8,061 nucleotides of DNA from Deltaproteobacteria bacterium (GTDB lineage: Bacteria; Desulfobacterota; Desulfobacteria; Desulfobacterales; ETH-SRB1). The notes beneath the pieces were generated by a model. That model searched no databases. It worked only from the letters and a program-made list of their open reading frames with translations, and had not been told where the DNA came from. Shown one piece after another: positions 6,370 through 8,061 of this stretch (the first letter of the stretch is position 1; each line of letters starts with the position of its first letter). The translations under genes and the position numbers were made by a program. The stretch covers positions 1-8,061 of the forward strand of contig QMMZ01000065.1 in assembly GCA_003647525.1 (NCBI GenBank). The letters are read 5' to 3'.

Positions 6370-7257
6370 ATGAAAGTCGCTACTTATCAGACCGATCCTG
6401 TATTGCTTGATATTAAGGCAAACCTTGAAGATACAATTTCAAAAATCCATCATGCCAAAGAAAAAAAAGCTGATCTGATTGTATTCCCGGAATTGGCGCT
6501 GACAGGATATTTTGTTGGAGAAAAATATCATGAAGTGGCTCTTAAAATAGAGTCTAAAGAAATAAAAAAGATAGCGCTCGCAACAAAAGGAACAGCAGCA
6601 ATAGTCGGTTTTATTGAAGAATCCAAATCTATGAATTTTTATAACTCTGCGCTTATTGCTGTCGATGGAGAAGTTCTATTTGCATACCGCAAGTTAAATT
6701 TACCAAACCATGGAGTATTTGAAGAAAGAAAATACTTTTCTAATGGGAAACGAGTATCAACATTCAGGTTGCTTGGCTATAATTTATCGGTCTTTATTTG
6801 TAACGACATGTGGCACCCTGCCCTGCCTTATCTTGGAATATGCCAGAAAGCAGACATATTTATAACTATTTTAAACTCATCCCAAGGTTCTATGGGAAGC
6901 GAATTCAACAATATTGAAAGCTGGAAAATCATAAATAGATTCTATTCGCGCGTATTTGGAATTTACAATATATGTGCAAACCGTGTCGGTATTGAACGTT
7001 ATTTTGAAAAAAGAGAGAGCATGAAAAATACGGAAGAAGATGAGGATGATCCTTATCGGTTCTGGGGAGGAAGCGAAATAATTAATCCCTTTGGCAAACA
7101 AATCGCCAAAGCCGCACTTTATAAACCAGATATGATTTTTGCTGAAATTTCGAGAGATTTACTCCGCCGGAAAAAAATTCTGCTTCCCTACCTGAGAGAT
7201 GATGAACCACACTTTACTTGTCGTGAACTCAACCGCATTTTATATGGTAAAAAATAA
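6370..7257 (+). CDS. Nitrilase-superfamily carbon-nitrogen hydrolase
   Basis: 295 residues, a single CN-hydrolase domain beginning at the first strand (MKVATYQTDPV), so the start is convincing although the ribosome binding site (AAAGGT, 6355-6360) is weak. The catalytic triad is visible: Glu41 in FPELALTGYF, Lys108 in AYRKLNLPNHGVFEE, and Cys144 in FICNDMWHP. The second conserved Glu follows at about 118-119. GGSEIINPFGKQIAKA in the last third is the usual closing strand pair. The family hydrolyses amides, carbamoyl compounds or, rarely, nitriles. The charged C-terminal tail (LLPYLRDDEPHFTCREL) lies past the core fold and may mediate oligomer contacts. It follows the methyltransferase/ligase/oxidoreductase set on the same strand, but the 292-bp gap with a MITE means co-transcription is uncertain. 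It may cleave an amide made or used by the cluster; the substrate is not readable. Cytoplasmic. Confidence 0.87.
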   Translation: MKVATYQTDPVLLDIKANLEDTISKIHHAKEKKADLIVFPELALTGYFVGEKYHEVALKIESKEIKKIALATKGTAAIVGFIEESKSMNFYNSALIAVDGEVLFAYRKLNLPNHGVFEERKYFSNGKRVSTFRLLGYNLSVFICNDMWHPALPYLGICQKADIFITILNSSQGSMGSEFNNIESWKIINRFYSRVFGIYNICANRVGIERYFEKRESMKNTEEDEDDPYRFWGGSEIINPFGKQIAKAALYKPDMIFAEISRDLLRRKKILLPYLRDDEPHFTCRELNRILYGKK

Positions 7258-7315
7258 TCAATTTATATGTTTTCTCTTTACTTGATTATGATTTATTGAT
7301 ATTAAAATTTTTAAA

Positions 7316-7341
7316 ATGATTTAAATCATATTGATTTAAAT
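7316..7341. repeat. AT-rich palindromes downstream of the nitrilase-family gene
   Basis: ATGATTTAAATCAT (7316-7329) is a perfect 14-bp palindrome. Overlapping it, TTTAAATCA (7320-7328) and TGATTTAAA (7332-7340) form a 9-bp perfect inverted repeat around a 3-base loop. The pair could be a dimeric repressor site for the next gene or simply low-complexity AT sequence. It is not a canonical terminator because the stem has almost no G/C. Confidence 0.35.
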
Positions 7342-7395
7342 TTTAACATACTGGTTTTACATGAACTTAGCGCCATTCAGGCGGACTTTTTTGAC

Positions 7396-7402
7396 AGGAG
7401 GT
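7396..7402 (+). promoter_or_regulatory. Strong ribosome binding site of the 52-residue gene
   Basis: AGGAGGT, a near-perfect anti-16S match, lies eight bases before ATG 7411. It is the best such site in the window and is the main reason for calling a gene this short. Confidence 0.75.
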
Positions 7403-7410
7403 TTATAGAA

Positions 7411-7569
7411 ATGGATATAAGCAGGAAATTGGGAATCTTGGTTTTTTTTGGTGTACCTGCAGTTATAGGCGGCGGAATTACTTATGCTTTATTCGGCGAC
7501 AGCTATACCGCTGTATTTATATATGAATTCCTTCTTTTATTAACGGCCGGCATTTTTGTCGGCAGGTAA
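7411..7569 (+). CDS. Small hydrophobic membrane protein (52 aa, unknown)
   Basis: The protein starts MDISRKLGILVFFGVPAVIG and ends in LLLLTAGIFVGR. A short basic N-terminus is followed by a hydrophobic helix (about residues 8-27), a short polar turn (GDSYT, 29-33), and a second hydrophobic helix (about 34-50) ending in GR. This predicts a two-span inner-membrane hairpin, probably with both ends in the cytoplasm. AGGAGGT at ideal spacing and a clean TAA support it as a real gene despite its size. It is on the same strand as the nitrilase-family gene (153 bp downstream) and the AI-2E-type transporter gene, with a MITE in between. I do not recognise the family; it could be a small accessory membrane subunit. 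Confidence 0.65.
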   Translation: MDISRKLGILVFFGVPAVIGGGITYALFGDSYTAVFIYEFLLLLTAGIFVGR

Positions 7570-7595
7570 AGAGCCTGTCCTTCAAATTTATACGC

Positions 7596-7702
7596 TATAG
7601 ACTTTCAGATAATTAATTTCACTGCGTTATCAGTCGTCGACGTATAACGGAATACGCCTTTCTCCTTCTGGCCTTGTGAAATTAATTATCTGAAAGTCTA
7701 TA
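7596..7702 (-). mobile_element. 107-bp MITE-like element, copy 2 (inverted)
   Basis: It has perfect 27-bp terminal inverted repeats (TATAGACTTTCAGATAATT and onward) and is the reverse-orientation partner of 6122-6228, with about 94% identity over the same 107-bp length. The core differs at only a few bases, for example CCG in place of AGG in the hairpin loop. The flanks again show TA at the tips. It sits 26 bp after the small membrane-protein gene. From 7703 to 7810, before the transporter, I see only a short weak stem (ATGGCT/AGCCAT, 7729-7750) and the ribosome binding site. Confidence 0.85.
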
Positions 7703-7810
7703 TATCTTTCGTATAACATAACAGCCCATGGCTCTTCTGTTAAAGCCATTCCGCGATTGTGCCCCTTGCCCTCCCCGCTGAGTGATGAGTGAGGGGGAAC
7801 TGGAGGTGCT

Positions 7811-8061
7811 ATGCAGAATAAAACTCCCCGTGATATTATTCTGTGGTTTTTTCTTGCCGTTTTTCTTGTTTCAATATTCATGATGGGCTGGCTCTTCTGG
7901 CCATTCATATCAATTATTGTTCTCGCTTCCGTTGTTACAGGTATTTTCAACCCTGTTTACAAATTTATAAGAATTAAAGATAAAATAAATCCTCCTTTTG
8001 CATCATTTTTAACCTGTATCATTATATTTATTGTCCTGTTTGTTCCTATAGTCTTTTTTGT
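7811..8061 (+). CDS. AI-2E / PerM-family membrane transporter, 5' part (runs off the window)
   Basis: The first 83 residues are present and the frame is open at the window end. ATG 7811 follows GGAGGT (7802-7807) and an in-frame TGA at 7790, so the start is well supported. The sequence fits the N-terminus of the AI-2E/PerM family (about 350 residues when complete): a first pair of hydrophobic helices (about residues 8-42, ending VVTGIFNPVYKF), a short basic loop (IRIKDKINPP), and a third helix (from about 57, ending in a Pro-containing VPIVFFV). Members are inner-membrane proteins variously linked to autoinducer-2 export, ion/proton antiport or efflux; which applies cannot be told here. It is probably not part of the amine cluster, being separated by a MITE and by 240 bp from the preceding small gene. 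Confidence 0.8.
   Translation, partial: MQNKTPRDIILWFFLAVFLVSIFMMGWLFWPFISIIVLASVVTGIFNPVYKFIRIKDKINPPFASFLTCIIIFIVLFVPIVFF

Noticed and set aside
7371..7392. CGCC/GGCG stem followed by TTTTTT, possible terminator
   Set aside because: The stem is only four base pairs and the T run almost touches the ribosome binding site of the next gene; too weak to call.
7391..7396. TTGACA resembling a sigma-70 -35 box
   Set aside because: It overlaps the ribosome binding site and lies 15 bases from the start codon, leaving no room for a -10 box upstream of the small gene.
7630..7950. 106-codon open frame on the - strand
   Set aside because: It runs antisense from the transporter start into the MITE copy, and its C-terminal residues are translated MITE sequence; nothing suggests a protein family.

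Overview
The window is AT-rich bacterial DNA. It carries a compact run of five metabolic genes on the + strand, then a small membrane-protein gene and the start of a transporter gene. The style suggests a sulfate-reducer-like Desulfobacterota: several MttB-family methyltransferases, gaps packed with palindromic elements, and remnants of a 23S-IVS-type four-helix-bundle gene. This taxonomic guess rests on gene content and repeat style only; no rRNA or other marker gene is present.

Layout: (1) bases 1-310 hold the probable tail of an upstream gene and a long inverted repeat. (2) 311-6077 holds an MttB-family protein, an asparagine-synthetase-like protein whose catalytic Cys2 is replaced by Pro, a sarcosine-oxidase-like FAD (DAO-fold) oxidoreductase, and a second MttB paralogue. 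(3) 6370-7257 is a nitrilase-superfamily amidohydrolase with an intact Glu-Lys-Cys triad. (4) 7411-7569 encodes a 52-residue hydrophobic protein with a very strong ribosome binding site. (5) 7811 to the window end is the 5' part of an AI-2E/PerM-family membrane protein gene.

Every gap between the main genes from base 87 to 6228, and the gap before the transporter, holds an inverted-repeat element. At least three families are present: GCGGTTAGC/GGTTCACGG-armed elements (87-253, 3221-3312, 4671-4889), a 142-bp near-continuous palindrome (1563-1704), and a 107-bp MITE-like element present twice in opposite orientations (6122-6228 and 7596-7702), bracketing the nitrilase and small membrane-protein genes. 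The 4671-4889 element still encodes the C-terminus of an S23/IVS four-helix-bundle protein.

How the genes may work together (inference): MttB-family proteins demethylate quaternary or tertiary amines, and SoxB/DAO-type oxidoreductases oxidise N-methyl amino acids. A glutaminase-dead AsnB-like enzyme could form an amide from a carboxylate and free ammonia or an amine, and a nitrilase-family enzyme could hydrolyse such a bond. Together they look like an uncharacterised pathway acting on a methylated amine, or making one. No corrinoid protein, RamA-type activase or methylcobamide:CoM/THF methyltransferase lies in the window, so the methyl acceptor is unknown.
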